A stretch of 64,000 nucleotides of DNA. Origin: Alteriqipengyuania lutimaris. GTDB taxonomy: Bacteria > Pseudomonadota > Alphaproteobacteria > Sphingomonadales > Sphingomonadaceae. Positions 1-8,843 of the stretch are shown here, piece after piece (the stretch's first letter is position 1; every line of letters begins with the position of its first letter). The notes under the pieces were generated by a model. That model saw only the letters and a list, made by a program, of their open reading frames with translations. It made no database searches and had not been told where the DNA came from. The DNA lies in the NCBI RefSeq assembly GCF_003363135.1, contig NZ_QRBB01000001.1, forward strand, positions 62,001-126,000. Direction: 5' to 3'. The position numbers were made by a program, and so were the translations under genes.

Positions 1-120
1 AGCCTCAAGGGATCGAACGCGATGTCGGCAAGCGCGGGCAGCGCGGGCGCTCGATGAGCAGCGGTGACGTGGGCGCGACCAGATAATCGGGAGCACTCGA
101 CCCAACCCATCCCGCTCATG

Positions 121-195
121 CTGAGCTTGTCGAAGCATCGTCCTTCTTCTGCGAAAACCTTGGCATAAAGAAGGACAGTCCTTCGACAGGCTCAG
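121..195. repeat. REP-like inverted repeat (sphingomonad palindromic element)
   Basis: Two long arms face each other. The left arm (121-148) reads CTGAGCTTGTCGAAG, four bases, then GTCCTTCTT. The right arm (168-195) reads AAGAAGGAC, four bases, then CTTCGACAGGCTCAG. The arms are complementary apart from one mismatch and the central spacers, so the transcript can form a large hairpin. The CTTCGACAGGCTCAG word is a well-known dispersed repeat in sphingomonads. It lies just upstream of the alcohol dehydrogenase start. Positions 1-120 hold no gene I can support; short open frames there are uninformative. Confidence 0.8.
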
Positions 196-221
196 GGCGA
201 GCGGTTGAAGCAGGAAGAAAA

Positions 222-1307
222 ATGACCAAAGCAGCAATTCTCGAAAAGCCCGGCGAACCGATGGTGATCGGCGATATCGACATCGCCGATCCCGCCCCGC
301 ACGAGATCCTGATCGACACCAAGGCGTGCGGGTTGTGCCATTCGGACCTGCACTTCATCGACGGCAAGTATCCGCACCAGCTCCCGCTGATCCCGGGGCA
401 CGAGGCCGCCGGCGTCGTCCGCGCGGTCGGCAGCGAGGTGACCATGGTGAAGCCGGGCGACCATGTCGTCTCGTGCCTTTCCGCCTTCTGCGGCCAGTGC
501 GAATTTTGCGTCACCGGGCGCATGGCCCTGTGCCTCGGCCAGGGCACGCGCCGCGCGAAGGATGCAGCGCCCCGCCTGTCGAAGGACGGTGCGCCGGTCC
601 ACCAGCTGCTCAACCTGTCGGCCTTCGCCGAACAGATGCTGATCCACGAACATGCCTGCGTCGCGATCGACAAGGACATGCCGTTCGACCGCGCTGCCGT
701 GCTCGGCTGCGCGGTGACGACCGGGGCCGGCACGATCTTCAATGCGGTCAAGCTGACCCCGGGCGAAACCGTGGCGGTGATCGGCTGCGGCGGCGTGGGC
801 CTTGCGGCGATCAACGCCGCGAAGATCGCGGGCGCGGGGATGATCATCGCCGCCGACCCGCTGCCCGAAAAGCGCGCGCTTGCCGAAACGCTGGGCGCGA
901 CGCACACGGTGGACGCGCTGGCGGAGGATGCGGCGACGCAGATCGTCAAGCTCAGCGGCGGCGGCGTGCATTACGGGATCGAGGCGGTGGGTCGTCAGGC
1001 CTCGGCGGACCTCGCAGTCGCGTCGCTTCGCCGTGGCGGCACCGCGGTGATCCTCGGCATGATGCCGCTCGACTGCAAGGTGGGTCTTGGCGCGCTCGAC
1101 CTGCTGGGCGGCAAGAAGCTGATCGGCGCGATCATGGGGATGAACCACTTCCCGGTCGACCTGCCGCGCCTCGTCGATTTCTACCTGCGCGGCTTGCTCG
1201 ACCTCGATACGCTGATCGCCGAGAGGATCGGGCTGGAAGATATCAATGCCGGGTTCGACAAGCTTCGCGAGGGCTACTCTGCCCGCAGCATCGTTATGTT
1301 CGACTGA
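222..1307 (+). CDS. Zinc-dependent alcohol dehydrogenase (class III-like MDR family)
   Basis: Medium-chain dehydrogenase of 361 aa, the usual length for the family. It should oxidise an alcohol with NAD(P) in the cytoplasm. Near the N-terminus the catalytic zinc site is visible as ACGLCHSDLH, followed by the GHEAAG motif. The structural-zinc cysteine cluster is partly kept (FCGQCEFCVTGRMALC). A Rossmann glycine motif, GCGGVGLAAI, lies mid-protein. A purine-rich ribosome site (caggaag) precedes the ATG. The gene follows a REP-like hairpin. The family is clear but the substrate cannot be read from the sequence. Confidence 0.9.
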   Translation: MTKAAILEKPGEPMVIGDIDIADPAPHEILIDTKACGLCHSDLHFIDGKYPHQLPLIPGHEAAGVVRAVGSEVTMVKPGDHVVSCLSAFCGQCEFCVTGRMALCLGQGTRRAKDAAPRLSKDGAPVHQLLNLSAFAEQMLIHEHACVAIDKDMPFDRAAVLGCAVTTGAGTIFNAVKLTPGETVAVIGCGGVGLAAINAAKIAGAGMIIAADPLPEKRALAETLGATHTVDALAEDAATQIVKLSGGGVHYGIEAVGRQASADLAVASLRRGGTAVILGMMPLDCKVGLGALDLLGGKKLIGAIMGMNHFPVDLPRLVDFYLRGLLDLDTLIAERIGLEDINAGFDKLREGYSARSIVMFD

Positions 1308-1534
1308 GCGAGCAAAAGGCGGCGTCTGTCCTACGCGCGGGGCAAGCGTTACACCTTCGGAGCGAATGGAAGGATACGGCGGCCGCTGCGATGAATAATG
1401 GAAGGTGACACCCCGGCCCGCGCAGACTCGCTTTGCGCGGCGGGAAACCGGGGCGGAAGCGTGGCGCGGGATTTTCGAATAATGGGGGGGTGCGTGTGCC
1501 ACCACCGGCAGGAGAGGTTGCAGGGAACGAGAGC

Positions 1535-2605
1535 ATGAGCACGATCGATTACGAGAAGGAAATGGTCGGCACGGTCGACGTGCCCGAGGGCGACAGGCTC
1601 GACGAGGCGGCGCTGACCGCGTGGTTCGAAAGCAACGTCGAAGATTTCGCGGGGCCGCTCGAACTCTCGAAGTTCAAGGGTGGCCAGTCGAACCCGACCT
1701 ACAAGGTGCAGACCGCGTCGCGCAATTACGTGCTGCGCCGCCAGCCTTTCGGCAAGCTGCTGCCATCGGCCCACGCGGTCGACCGCGAATACAAGGTGAT
1801 GACCGCGCTCGGCCCCACGGGCTTTCCGGTGCCGCGCACCTTCGGCCTGTGCGAAGACACCGACGTGATCGGCTCCAAGTTCTTCGTCATGGAACTGATC
1901 GAGGGGCGCAACCTGTGGAATGGCGCGCTGCCCGATTCCACGAAGGATCAGCGCGGCGAGATCTACCACGCGATGATCGACACGCTGGCGGACCTGCACA
2001 CAACCGACCCGAACAAGATGGGCCTTGGCGATTACGGCAAGCCGCAGGATTACTGCGCCCGCCAGATCGCCCGCTGGACCAAGCAGTACAAGCTTTCCGA
2101 AACCGAAGAGATTCCGGAGATGGAAGCGCTGATAGCGTGGCTTCCCGAAACCGTGCCCGCCCAGCACGCAAGCGGCATCGTCCACGGCGACTACCGGCTC
2201 GACAATCTGATCTTCCGCGCGGAGGAAAACAGCGTCGCAGCGGTGCTCGACTGGGAGTTGTCGACGCTCGGCGATCCGATCGCGGACTTCAGCTATTTCA
2301 TGCTCAACTGGCACAACCCGTCCGACGGGCGCGCCGGGCTCGGCGGACATGACCTCGAGGCGCTCGGCATCCCGAGCGCGGAGGAAGCGACGCAGCGCTA
2401 TGTCGAGCGCACCGGCTACCCCGTGCCCGACATGGACTGGTACTTCGCCTTCAACCTGTTCAAGTTCGCCGGCATCATCCAGGGCATCAAGAAGCGTGTT
2501 ATCGACGGCACGGCATCCTCGGCCCACGCGAAGAAGATGAGCGAGCGCGTGCGCCCGCTGACGCAGTCCGCCTACGCCTTCGCCAAGCGCGCGGGGATGG
2601 ACTGA
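1535..2605 (+). CDS. Phosphotransferase family protein (APH-like kinase fold)
   Basis: A 356-aa protein of the aminoglycoside phosphotransferase/choline kinase superfamily, close to the bacterial proteins resembling the ACAD10/11 N-terminal domain that are linked to fatty acid metabolism. The nucleotide-loop region (KFKGGQSNPTYKV), the catalytic loop HGDYRLDN and the metal site VLDWELSTLGDP are all present in order. The open frame extends upstream to 1433, but ATG 1535 has a purine-rich site and begins the conserved sequence, so it is preferred. The 227-base gap before it shows no gene. Its stop lies 4 bp from the convergent protease stop. Substrate unknown. Confidence 0.85.
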   Translation: MSTIDYEKEMVGTVDVPEGDRLDEAALTAWFESNVEDFAGPLELSKFKGGQSNPTYKVQTASRNYVLRRQPFGKLLPSAHAVDREYKVMTALGPTGFPVPRTFGLCEDTDVIGSKFFVMELIEGRNLWNGALPDSTKDQRGEIYHAMIDTLADLHTTDPNKMGLGDYGKPQDYCARQIARWTKQYKLSETEEIPEMEALIAWLPETVPAQHASGIVHGDYRLDNLIFRAEENSVAAVLDWELSTLGDPIADFSYFMLNWHNPSDGRAGLGGHDLEALGIPSAEEATQRYVERTGYPVPDMDWYFAFNLFKFAGIIQGIKKRVIDGTASSAHAKKMSERVRPLTQSAYAFAKRAGMD

Positions 2606-2609
2606 TCCG

Positions 2610-5018
2610 CTAGAACCCCCGGCTCCAGCGCAGGATGAAGCCCCCATCGTCGGGGGCGAGGCGCTGGTGGCCGGGCTCGCTGCGGTAGAACAGGCTGGCG
2701 GCGAGCAGGCCGTCGGAGACCCGCCCGCTCCACGCCAGCTCGCCCATCACCTCCCGCCCGTCGGGCGCGAGCGAGAGGTGGCGCAGCGCGAAACCCGCGC
2801 TCCGGGTCGCGTAATCGTAGCTGACCGGCATGTCGATCAGCAGCCCGCCCCCGGTCACGCGCAGCGGCGAGGACAGGCGCAGGCCGAGCCGGTCGTCCGG
2901 CTCCACGACACCGCGCTTGCTCGCATCGAATGCGAAGGAGAGGCTGCGCCACCGCGAACCATCGGCGATCCGCCCGCCCGCGATGGCACGGGTAAGCCCC
3001 ATCCGGCCCTCGCCGCCCAGCCGCCAGCCCTCGCCCGCATCGATCGCGGCGGTGCCGTTGACGAACACGCTGTCGGCACCGCGGGCTCCGAAGCTGTCGT
3101 GCAGGTAGGCGCCGAGCACGGTGCGCTCCTCGCGCAGCCACTGTGCGCCCAGCGTGAGGTCGAGCGGCCCCAAGCTGCGATCCGCCACCGCGCCGAGCCG
3201 GATGAAGCCATAGCCCTCCCGCCGCTCGCCGATGAAGTCGCTTGCCTCGCGCAGCGCACCGGTCAGCGCCTCGCCCCGGCTCGCGGTCAGCGTGACGCCG
3301 AAAGGTCCGAGGTCGCGCCGCATGGCCACACCCTGCCGGTCGCGGTGGACGAAGCCGAGATCGTCGGCACCGCCGCGCGACACCAGGAAAGCGGGCCGGT
3401 CGCGGCCCTGCATCTGGACGGCAAGACCGTCCGGCCCCTCCGCGAAAGCGAAGCCGAGCTGCGTGTCGGGCGCGATCCGCATCGCGACCCGCGCGGCCAG
3501 CACCCGCGCCGCCTCGCCCTGCGCGCGGGTCAGCTCCAGCGGAGCGATCGCGGGGTCGCCGCCTGCCTGCCCCCGCTGCTGCAGCGTAAAGGCCAGCGCT
3601 ACCTTCGGACTGCCGACGGCAACCCTGCGCAACCCGGTACGCGCGGCGCCGTGCAGCAGGGGCTCCGCGCTCGCCATTCGGGTGCGCGAGCCGAGCTCGT
3701 AGAGATAGGCGCGGTCATACTTGTCGAGCAGGATGCCGGGCAGCGATGCCCCTTGCAGCGCGTTGCCCATCGGGGCCGAGGCGATCGCGATATCGTTCGC
3801 CAGCGAAACGGCGTCCTGCGCCCCCGGCATGCGCGTGGTGCCCTGCGGCGAAAACGCCTCGATCAGGTCGAGAATGCCGCGCCCGTAGGTTGCGTCCGTC
3901 CCCCCCTCGCCCGCATCGCGTGCGGTCTGGAGCAGGATCTCAACGATGTCCTGCCCCGTCAGGTTGGGGAAGGCCTGCGCGAGCAAGGCCACCGCGCCCG
4001 CCACCTGCGGGGTCGCGAAGCTGGTGCCCGAGAACAGCGTGACGAAACGCGATCCGTTTTCTTCGGTCACTTGCAGCGTGCCGTTATCGTAGACGCAGCA
4101 CAGCCGCTCGCCCCGCGCTGTAAGGTACCCCGACGCCGCATTGCCGGCGCGGTTGCTGAAACCGGAAATCTGGCCGTTGTCATCGACCGAACCGACGATG
4201 ATCACCGCACCATTGCCCCGGCCAAGGATGCCGGTCGCAAAGGGATCGGGATTGTCGGGATCGATCGCCGGATCGTCGGTCTCTCCGTCGTTGCCCGCAG
4301 CGACGACGACGACGACGCCGGCGCGGGTCGCCCTGTCGATCGCAGCGAGCAGGGCCTGGCTCGGCCTCGATCCACCAAGGCTGAGGTTGACGACACGCGC
4401 ATCGGCCGCGACTGCATCGTCGATGCCGCGGGCGATAGCCCGGTCGGTGAAGCTGCAGCCGGCAAGGTCCGCATCTGTTTCGTCCGGAGTGCAGCTGCCC
4501 GGCTGGTCGGCCCGCAGCACGATCAGGCTGGCGTCGTAAGCGAGGCCGACGACGCCCGTCCCGTCGAGCGCGGCGGCCGCGATCAGGGCGACGTTCGTGC
4601 CGTGATCGTCCACCGCATCGACGCCGCGATCGCTCGCGACATCGCGCGAGGCGGGCAAGATGCGGCCCGCGAATTCCGGGCTGTCGATGTCGATACCGGT
4701 GTCGATGATCGCGATCGCCGCCCCGCTCCCCGTGACGCCCTGCCGCCATGGCGTGATCGCATTGTGGAATTGCGGGCCGGTGGAGCGGCGGACTTCCCCA
4801 GTGTTGAAGCTCGGCGGTGTGGGTGTGGGTGTTGGCGCAGGGGCGGGGGCGGGGGCGGGTGCGGGTGTCGGTGTCGGCGAAGGAACCGGAGCGGGCGCAG
4901 GAACCGGTGTCCGGTCGATCGGCCCGCCCCCGCCCGATCCGCCCGAGCATGCGCTGAGCAAGGCAATGGCCCCAAGCGCCGCGCCTGTGTTCCAGAACGA
5001 GCGGTGCGGACGCTTCAT
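2610..5018 (-). CDS. S8 subtilisin-like serine protease, lipoprotein with C-terminal barrel-like region
   Basis: An 802-aa secreted protease. The signal peptide ends in a lipobox (LLSAC, Cys24), followed by a glycine stretch and a Pro/Ala/Thr linker (about 37-69). The subtilisin domain spans roughly 90-400 with a complete triad: Asp106 (AIIDTGID), His139 (DDHGT) and Ser333 (GTSFATP), plus oxyanion Asn243. The remaining ~400 residues alternate glycine-rich and amphipathic stretches and end in Phe, as expected for an outer-membrane beta-barrel, so an autotransporter-like display is inferred. It is divergent from dapD across a 249-bp gap. A lipobox combined with a barrel is unusual. Confidence 0.85.
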   Translation of the reverse strand: MKRPHRSFWNTGAALGAIALLSACSGGSGGGGPIDRTPVPAPAPVPSPTPTPAPAPAPAPAPTPTPTPPSFNTGEVRRSTGPQFHNAITPWRQGVTGSGAAIAIIDTGIDIDSPEFAGRILPASRDVASDRGVDAVDDHGTNVALIAAAALDGTGVVGLAYDASLIVLRADQPGSCTPDETDADLAGCSFTDRAIARGIDDAVAADARVVNLSLGGSRPSQALLAAIDRATRAGVVVVVAAGNDGETDDPAIDPDNPDPFATGILGRGNGAVIIVGSVDDNGQISGFSNRAGNAASGYLTARGERLCCVYDNGTLQVTEENGSRFVTLFSGTSFATPQVAGAVALLAQAFPNLTGQDIVEILLQTARDAGEGGTDATYGRGILDLIEAFSPQGTTRMPGAQDAVSLANDIAIASAPMGNALQGASLPGILLDKYDRAYLYELGSRTRMASAEPLLHGAARTGLRRVAVGSPKVALAFTLQQRGQAGGDPAIAPLELTRAQGEAARVLAARVAMRIAPDTQLGFAFAEGPDGLAVQMQGRDRPAFLVSRGGADDLGFVHRDRQGVAMRRDLGPFGVTLTASRGEALTGALREASDFIGERREGYGFIRLGAVADRSLGPLDLTLGAQWLREERTVLGAYLHDSFGARGADSVFVNGTAAIDAGEGWRLGGEGRMGLTRAIAGGRIADGSRWRSLSFAFDASKRGVVEPDDRLGLRLSSPLRVTGGGLLIDMPVSYDYATRSAGFALRHLSLAPDGREVMGELAWSGRVSDGLLAASLFYRSEPGHQRLAPDDGGFILRWSRGF

Positions 5019-5267
5019 CGTGACAACCCTCTGAAATTGCGGAAACCGTTGAACAATCGCCCACCGCTAAACCGCGCGGGTAAATACCCGCTGAATATCG
5101 AATCTGCCCCCATGCGAGCGAAGCATAGCCGGAAGCGGCCGAACCGCCAGCGGCCAGCCAAGTCCCTGCATCGGTGCGGCTTGTGAAGCCGCCGGAGCGC
5201 GGCTAGCACGATGCGCATCGATACATGGCGCACCGACGGTGCGCGAAAATGAATGGGAGATCCGGGA

Positions 5268-6089
5268 ATGAGTGACGACTATCGGCAGGTAATCGAACAG
5301 GCCTGGGACAGTCGCGACACTCTCGACACCGGCGATGCTACCCTGCGCGAAGCGGTGGAGGCCGCGATCACCCAGCTGGACAAGGGCAGTGCGCGCATTG
5401 CCGAGCCCGACGGGAATGGCGGCTGGACCGTTAACCAATGGCTCAAGAAGGCCGTGCTGCTGTCCTTCCGGCTATCCGACAACAAGCTGATGGATGGCGC
5501 GGTCGGCTCGCCAGCCTTCGACAAGGTGCCCAGCAAGTTCGGCGGCTGGGGCGAAGAACGCTTTCGCGAAGCGGGCTTCCGCGTGGTGCCCGGGGCAATC
5601 GTGCGGCGTGGCAGCCATATCGGCAAGAACTGCGTGCTGATGCCCAGCTTCACCAATATCGGCGCCTATGTCGGCGACGGAACGATGCTCGACACATGGT
5701 CGAGCGTAGGCAGCTGCGCGCAGATCGGCGCAGGCTGCCACATCTCGGCAGGCGCCGGGATCGGCGGCGTGCTCGAGCCTTTGCAGGCCAACCCGACGAT
5801 CATCGGCGACAACTGCTTCATCGGCGCGCGTTCCGAAATCGTCGAGGGGGTCGTCGTGGGCGAAGGCAGCGTCGTGGCGATGGGCGTCTTCATCACGCAG
5901 TCGACCAAGATCGTCGTGCGCGAAACCGGCGAAGTGTTGCGCGGGTCGATCCCGCCCTACTCGGTGGTGGTGCCCGGCACGATGCCCGCGCAGGATGGCG
6001 GGCCCTCGCTCGCCTGCGCGGTGATCGTGAAAACGGTCGATGCGCAGACGCGCGAGAAGACCGGTATCAACGAATTGCTGCGCGACTAG
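5268..6089 (+). CDS. dapD: 2,3,4,5-tetrahydropyridine-2,6-dicarboxylate N-succinyltransferase
   Basis: DapD transfers succinyl from succinyl-CoA to tetrahydrodipicolinate in lysine and meso-diaminopimelate biosynthesis. The 273-aa product has the expected length and a left-handed beta-helix of hexapeptide repeats (from about 100 to 220, for example [20 protein letters not shown] and [19 protein letters not shown]). The N-terminal helical domain includes the typical [19 protein letters not shown] region (split by no frameshift). The frame also opens 15 bases earlier, but the ATG at 5268 (MSDDY) matches the family start. Confidence 0.95.
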   Translation: MSDDYRQVIEQAWDSRDTLDTGDATLREAVEAAITQLDKGSARIAEPDGNGGWTVNQWLKKAVLLSFRLSDNKLMDGAVGSPAFDKVPSKFGGWGEERFREAGFRVVPGAIVRRGSHIGKNCVLMPSFTNIGAYVGDGTMLDTWSSVGSCAQIGAGCHISAGAGIGGVLEPLQANPTIIGDNCFIGARSEIVEGVVVGEGSVVAMGVFITQSTKIVVRETGEVLRGSIPPYSVVVPGTMPAQDGGPSLACAVIVKTVDAQTREKTGINELLRD

Positions 6090-6101
6090 GCTCGGTCTGC
6101 C

Positions 6102-6126
6102 GGAACTGCGGCGCAGGCGAACCGTT
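6102..6126 (+). promoter_or_regulatory. EcfG-type (general stress) promoter
   Basis: GGAAC at 6102-6106 and CGTT at 6123-6126 are separated by exactly 16 bases. This is the consensus for the alphaproteobacterial general-stress sigma factor EcfG. The motif sits 35 bp upstream of the ATG at 6162, giving a short leader for the three-gene group of small proteins (membrane protein, DUF2945, DUF3008). The match is read directly; its activity is inferred. Confidence 0.75.
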
Positions 6127-6161
6127 TGGAACGAGCGGTGGACGGGAAAGGAAAACAGAAC

Positions 6162-6470
6162 ATGGCTGATAATAATCACGACGAAATTCACATCGACGAG
6201 GAAGACGTGAGCGGTGGCAGCAAGGAGGGCGTCGTTCGCTGGGTCCTCGGCGTAGGCCTCGTGCTCGCGGTCGTTGCGATGTCGCTGATCTGGATCATTC
6301 CGGCTCTCATGCAGGGCGATGCCGAGGAAGAGGCAACGGTCGCTGGCACGATGGAGGCGACCTCCGAGGATGAAGGCGACGGTACCGATGGCGTGGTTCT
6401 CGAAGAGGATCTCGGCGATGAAGGCTTCTCGGAAAGCGAAGCAGAAGGTGAAGACGGTCCCGAGCTATAA
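6162..6470 (+). CDS. Small acidic single-pass membrane protein
   Basis: A 102-aa protein of unknown function. A polar acidic N-terminus (about 25 residues) leads into one hydrophobic segment (WVLGVGLVLAVVAMSLIWII), followed by a very acidic Glu/Asp/Gly-rich tail that is probably disordered. A TTG start at 6126 is possible, but ATG 6162 has a better ribosome site (ggaaag) and lies downstream of the EcfG-type promoter, whose -10 overlaps the TTG. It probably begins a stress operon with the next two genes. No family recognised. Confidence 0.7.
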   Translation: MADNNHDEIHIDEEDVSGGSKEGVVRWVLGVGLVLAVVAMSLIWIIPALMQGDAEEEATVAGTMEATSEDEGDGTDGVVLEEDLGDEGFSESEAEGEDGPEL

Positions 6471-6545
6471 GCAGATATGGAACCTGCTGAACGCAAAGAG
6501 ATTTAAGGGCTGACGAACCTTTCCCAACCAAGGAGCCCCCGTCCC

Positions 6546-6776
6546 GTGAGCAAGTCGAACAGCTTTCAGAGCGATCAGTATGTGCAGTGGGACTGGGGCA
6601 ACGGCACGGCCAAGGGCCAGATCAAGGAACGGTTCGAACGCGAGGTGACCCGCACGCTGCAAGGCAGCGAGATCACCCGCCAGGGCAGCGAGGACAATCC
6701 CGCCTACCTCATCAAGCAGGATGATGGTGACGAGGTCCTCAAGCTCGGCTCCGAAATCGAGGCACAGGACACGTAA
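6546..6776 (+). CDS. DUF2945 (HVA1/TUDOR-like) small protein
   Basis: A 76-aa protein that starts with GTG behind a good ribosome site (aaggag). The pattern YVQWDWGNGTAKGQIKER, then SEDNPAYLIKQDDGDEVLKL, matches the DUF2945 family, small SH3/Tudor-like barrels of unknown biochemical role that often occur with stress-induced small proteins. It lies 10 bp upstream of the DUF3008 gene and downstream of the acidic membrane protein. Co-expression in the general stress response is inferred from the upstream EcfG-type promoter. Confidence 0.82.
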   Translation: MSKSNSFQSDQYVQWDWGNGTAKGQIKERFEREVTRTLQGSEITRQGSEDNPAYLIKQDDGDEVLKLGSEIEAQDT

Positions 6777-6786
6777 GGCTCAGGCT

Positions 6787-6978
6787 ATGCCCAAGGCGAA
6801 ATCCAAGAAGCAACAGCAGGCGGCAGGCGCCGCGCTCTCCGCAAAGCGTGGGGAGACGAAGAAGTCCGATCTGCAGGGCGCATCGGTCGGCATGTACGAG
6901 AGCATGTCCGAAGACGAGCTCGAGGAAATGGCATCGACCGATCGCGACGATCTGCCCGAGGAAGCCGACGACGACTAG
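6787..6978 (+). CDS. DUF3008 family small protein
   Basis: A 63-aa highly charged protein. The N-terminus is Lys/Gln-rich (MPKAKSKKQQQAAGAALSAK) and the C-terminus acidic, with the conserved core MYESMSEDELEEMAST. This is the DUF3008 family, found widely in proteobacteria and without a known function. The frame is open further upstream inside the DUF2945 gene, but ATG 6787 begins the family sequence. It ends the small operon, 21 bp from the convergent dipeptidase stop. Confidence 0.82.
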   Translation: MPKAKSKKQQQAAGAALSAKRGETKKSDLQGASVGMYESMSEDELEEMASTDRDDLPEEADDD

Positions 6979-6999
6979 GCCGTCGGCCAGGCCCCCAGC

Positions 7000-8271
7000 C
7001 TAGCGTTCTTCACCAGCCGGATATTCGTAGGGCGGCACCGCGGCCATCGCCGTGCTTGCCCCTTCCACCGCGCGCATCACCCGCATCATGTTGCCGAAGC
7101 TGATCTTTTCGAGGTCAGTCTGGCTATAGCCGCGTCGCGCCAGCTCGGTGAACAGCGCGGGATAGGTCGAGACATCCTCCAGCCCGTCGGGCGCGAAGGG
7201 GATGCCGTCATAGTCACCGCCGATGCCGATCGCATCGATCCCGGCTACGTCACGGACATGATCAATATGGTCCGCCATGTCGCCGATGTTGGCGGGAGGA
7301 TAGGGGTTCGCCTCGTCCCACGCCGCAAGGCCTGCGACCACTGCATCGGGCTGCCCTTGCCATAATGCTTCCAGCCTGGCCTCCTCGGCTTCGCGATTGG
7401 CGTTCCACAGGCGCGCCTCTTCGCTCAGGAAGCCGGGCACCGCCGTGACCATCACGATCCCGCCGTTGCCCGCCAGGCGCCGCAAGACGCTGTCGGGCAC
7501 GTTGCGTGCGTGTCCGTTGATCGCGCGCGCGGAGGAGTGGCTGAAGATCACCGGCGCCTGCGCTACGTCGAGCGCGTCCATCATCGTCGCCTCGGACACA
7601 TGGCTGAGGTCGACGACCATGCCGATCCGGTTCATCTCGCGCACCAGATCCTTGCCGAAATCGGTCAGCCCGCCATGCTCGGGCGCATCGGTGGAGCTGT
7701 CCGCCCACGGCGTGTTCTTGCTGTGCGTCAGCGTCATGTAGCGTGCACCCAGATCGTACATCTGGCGCAGCACGGCGAGGCTCGATCCGATCGAATGTCC
7801 ACCTTCCATGCCGAGCAGGCCCGCGATCCGCCCCTCGGCGACCGCCGCCGCGACATCGTCCGCCGTCAGCGCCAGCGACATTTCGCCCGGATAGCGCGCG
7901 ATCAGGCGCTTGGTCACGTCGATCTGCTCAATCGTCATCTGCACCGCCTCGGGCTCGTCGAGCGAGGCGGGGACATAGACAGACCACCATTGCGCACCGA
8001 CCTTGCCCGCCCTCAGCCGCGCGATGTCGGTCTGCATCTGGGCGCGCTCGTCGGTCTTGGTATGGCCGGTATGCTCGAAATCGAATGCGCCGATCTCGTT
8101 GCCGAACCGGCTGCGCAGCTGGATCGGTACGTCGTTGTGCCCATCCCACACCGGCGCCGCCTCCAGCGCGGCCTCGGCCACCTCTTCGGGCGTCTGCGCG
8201 CTGAGCGGAGCGGCGATGGTGCAGGCGAGAGCCGTGGCACCAAAGGCGATGGTGGCAAAACGACGCGGCAT
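7000..8271 (-). CDS. Membrane dipeptidase (M19, renal dipeptidase family), exported
   Basis: A 423-aa zinc peptidase with a clear signal peptide ending near ALA-type residues (ACTIAAPLSAQ). The metal-binding motif WDGHNDVP (His45, Asp47) and the bridging glutamate in GLLGMEGGHS are seen, as are later histidine motifs (VDLSHVSEATM, IFSHSSARAI). The family hydrolyses dipeptides, often with a D- or L-residue at the second position, here presumably in the periplasm. A ribosome site (aagga) precedes the ATG. It fits the several peptide-degrading enzymes elsewhere in the window. Confidence 0.9.
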   Translation of the reverse strand: MPRRFATIAFGATALACTIAAPLSAQTPEEVAEAALEAAPVWDGHNDVPIQLRSRFGNEIGAFDFEHTGHTKTDERAQMQTDIARLRAGKVGAQWWSVYVPASLDEPEAVQMTIEQIDVTKRLIARYPGEMSLALTADDVAAAVAEGRIAGLLGMEGGHSIGSSLAVLRQMYDLGARYMTLTHSKNTPWADSSTDAPEHGGLTDFGKDLVREMNRIGMVVDLSHVSEATMMDALDVAQAPVIFSHSSARAINGHARNVPDSVLRRLAGNGGIVMVTAVPGFLSEEARLWNANREAEEARLEALWQGQPDAVVAGLAAWDEANPYPPANIGDMADHIDHVRDVAGIDAIGIGGDYDGIPFAPDGLEDVSTYPALFTELARRGYSQTDLEKISFGNMMRVMRAVEGASTAMAAVPPYEYPAGEER

Positions 8272-8395
8272 ATTGTGATCCTTTCGGGTCCGGATTGCGG
8301 GCTGCGCAAGGCATACCGCCTCGGCACCAAAAGGGAAGCGAGGGAGACCAAAGCTGGCCCTATCGTATCGTGTCTCCCTCTTCTATCGATCCGCT

Positions 8396-8833
8396 ATGAC
8401 CGACGCACGCGCCCTTATCGACGCCCATGACCTCGCCCCCCATCCCGAAGGTGGGTGGTATCGCGAAACATTCCGTGCATCCGAGAAAGGTGGCCGTGCG
8501 ACAGCGACCATGATCCACTTCCTGCTCGAAGCCGAGCAGGCATCGCACTGGCATCGCGTCGACGCCGACGAATTGTGGCTTTGGCACGCGGGCGACCCGC
8601 TCGCGCTGCGGATCGCGGCGGATGAAGACGCAGCGGTCGAGACGATGGTCCTCGGCGACCGGGAAGGCGATCTCACCTTGTGGCAGGGTGTCGTCCCGCA
8701 GGGGCAGTGGCAGGCGGCCAAGCCGCTGGCCGGGCCCAACGGCTATGCATTTGTCTCCTGTGTCGTCGCGCCGGGGTTCGAATTCGATGGTTTCGAACTC
8801 GCTCCGCCGGGCTGGGCCCCCAGGCGCGCCTGA
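8396..8833 (+). CDS. DUF985 cupin-domain protein
   Basis: A 145-aa single-domain cupin. The start HPEGGWYRETF and the beta-barrel motifs HWHRVDADELWLWHAGDPL and later LVGPNGYAFVSCVV-like strands are typical of DUF985 proteins (COG3542), which are small sugar- or metal-binding cupins of unknown reaction. It is followed after 10 bp by a DoxX-like membrane protein in the same direction, so the two are probably co-transcribed. Divergent from the dipeptidase. Confidence 0.85.
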   Translation: MTDARALIDAHDLAPHPEGGWYRETFRASEKGGRATATMIHFLLEAEQASHWHRVDADELWLWHAGDPLALRIAADEDAAVETMVLGDREGDLTLWQGVVPQGQWQAAKPLAGPNGYAFVSCVVAPGFEFDGFELAPPGWAPRRA

Positions 8834-8843
8834 AGCCAGAGCG

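Noticed and set aside
1..115. Possible gene end or start at the left window edge
   Set aside because: Six frames were examined by eye; none gives a recognisable motif, and the fragment is too short to support a call.
4793..4910. Short tandem repeats (GGGTGTGGGTGTGG, GGGCGGGGGC type) that could be a minisatellite or array
   Set aside because: They encode the Pro/Thr/Ala linker of the S8 lipoprotein in frame; low-complexity coding sequence explains them.
2667..5186. Very long open frame (839 codons) on the plus strand opposite the S8 protease
   Set aside because: It is antisense to a gene with a full catalytic triad, has an Arg/Ala-rich composition without domains, and is typical of GC-rich shadow frames.
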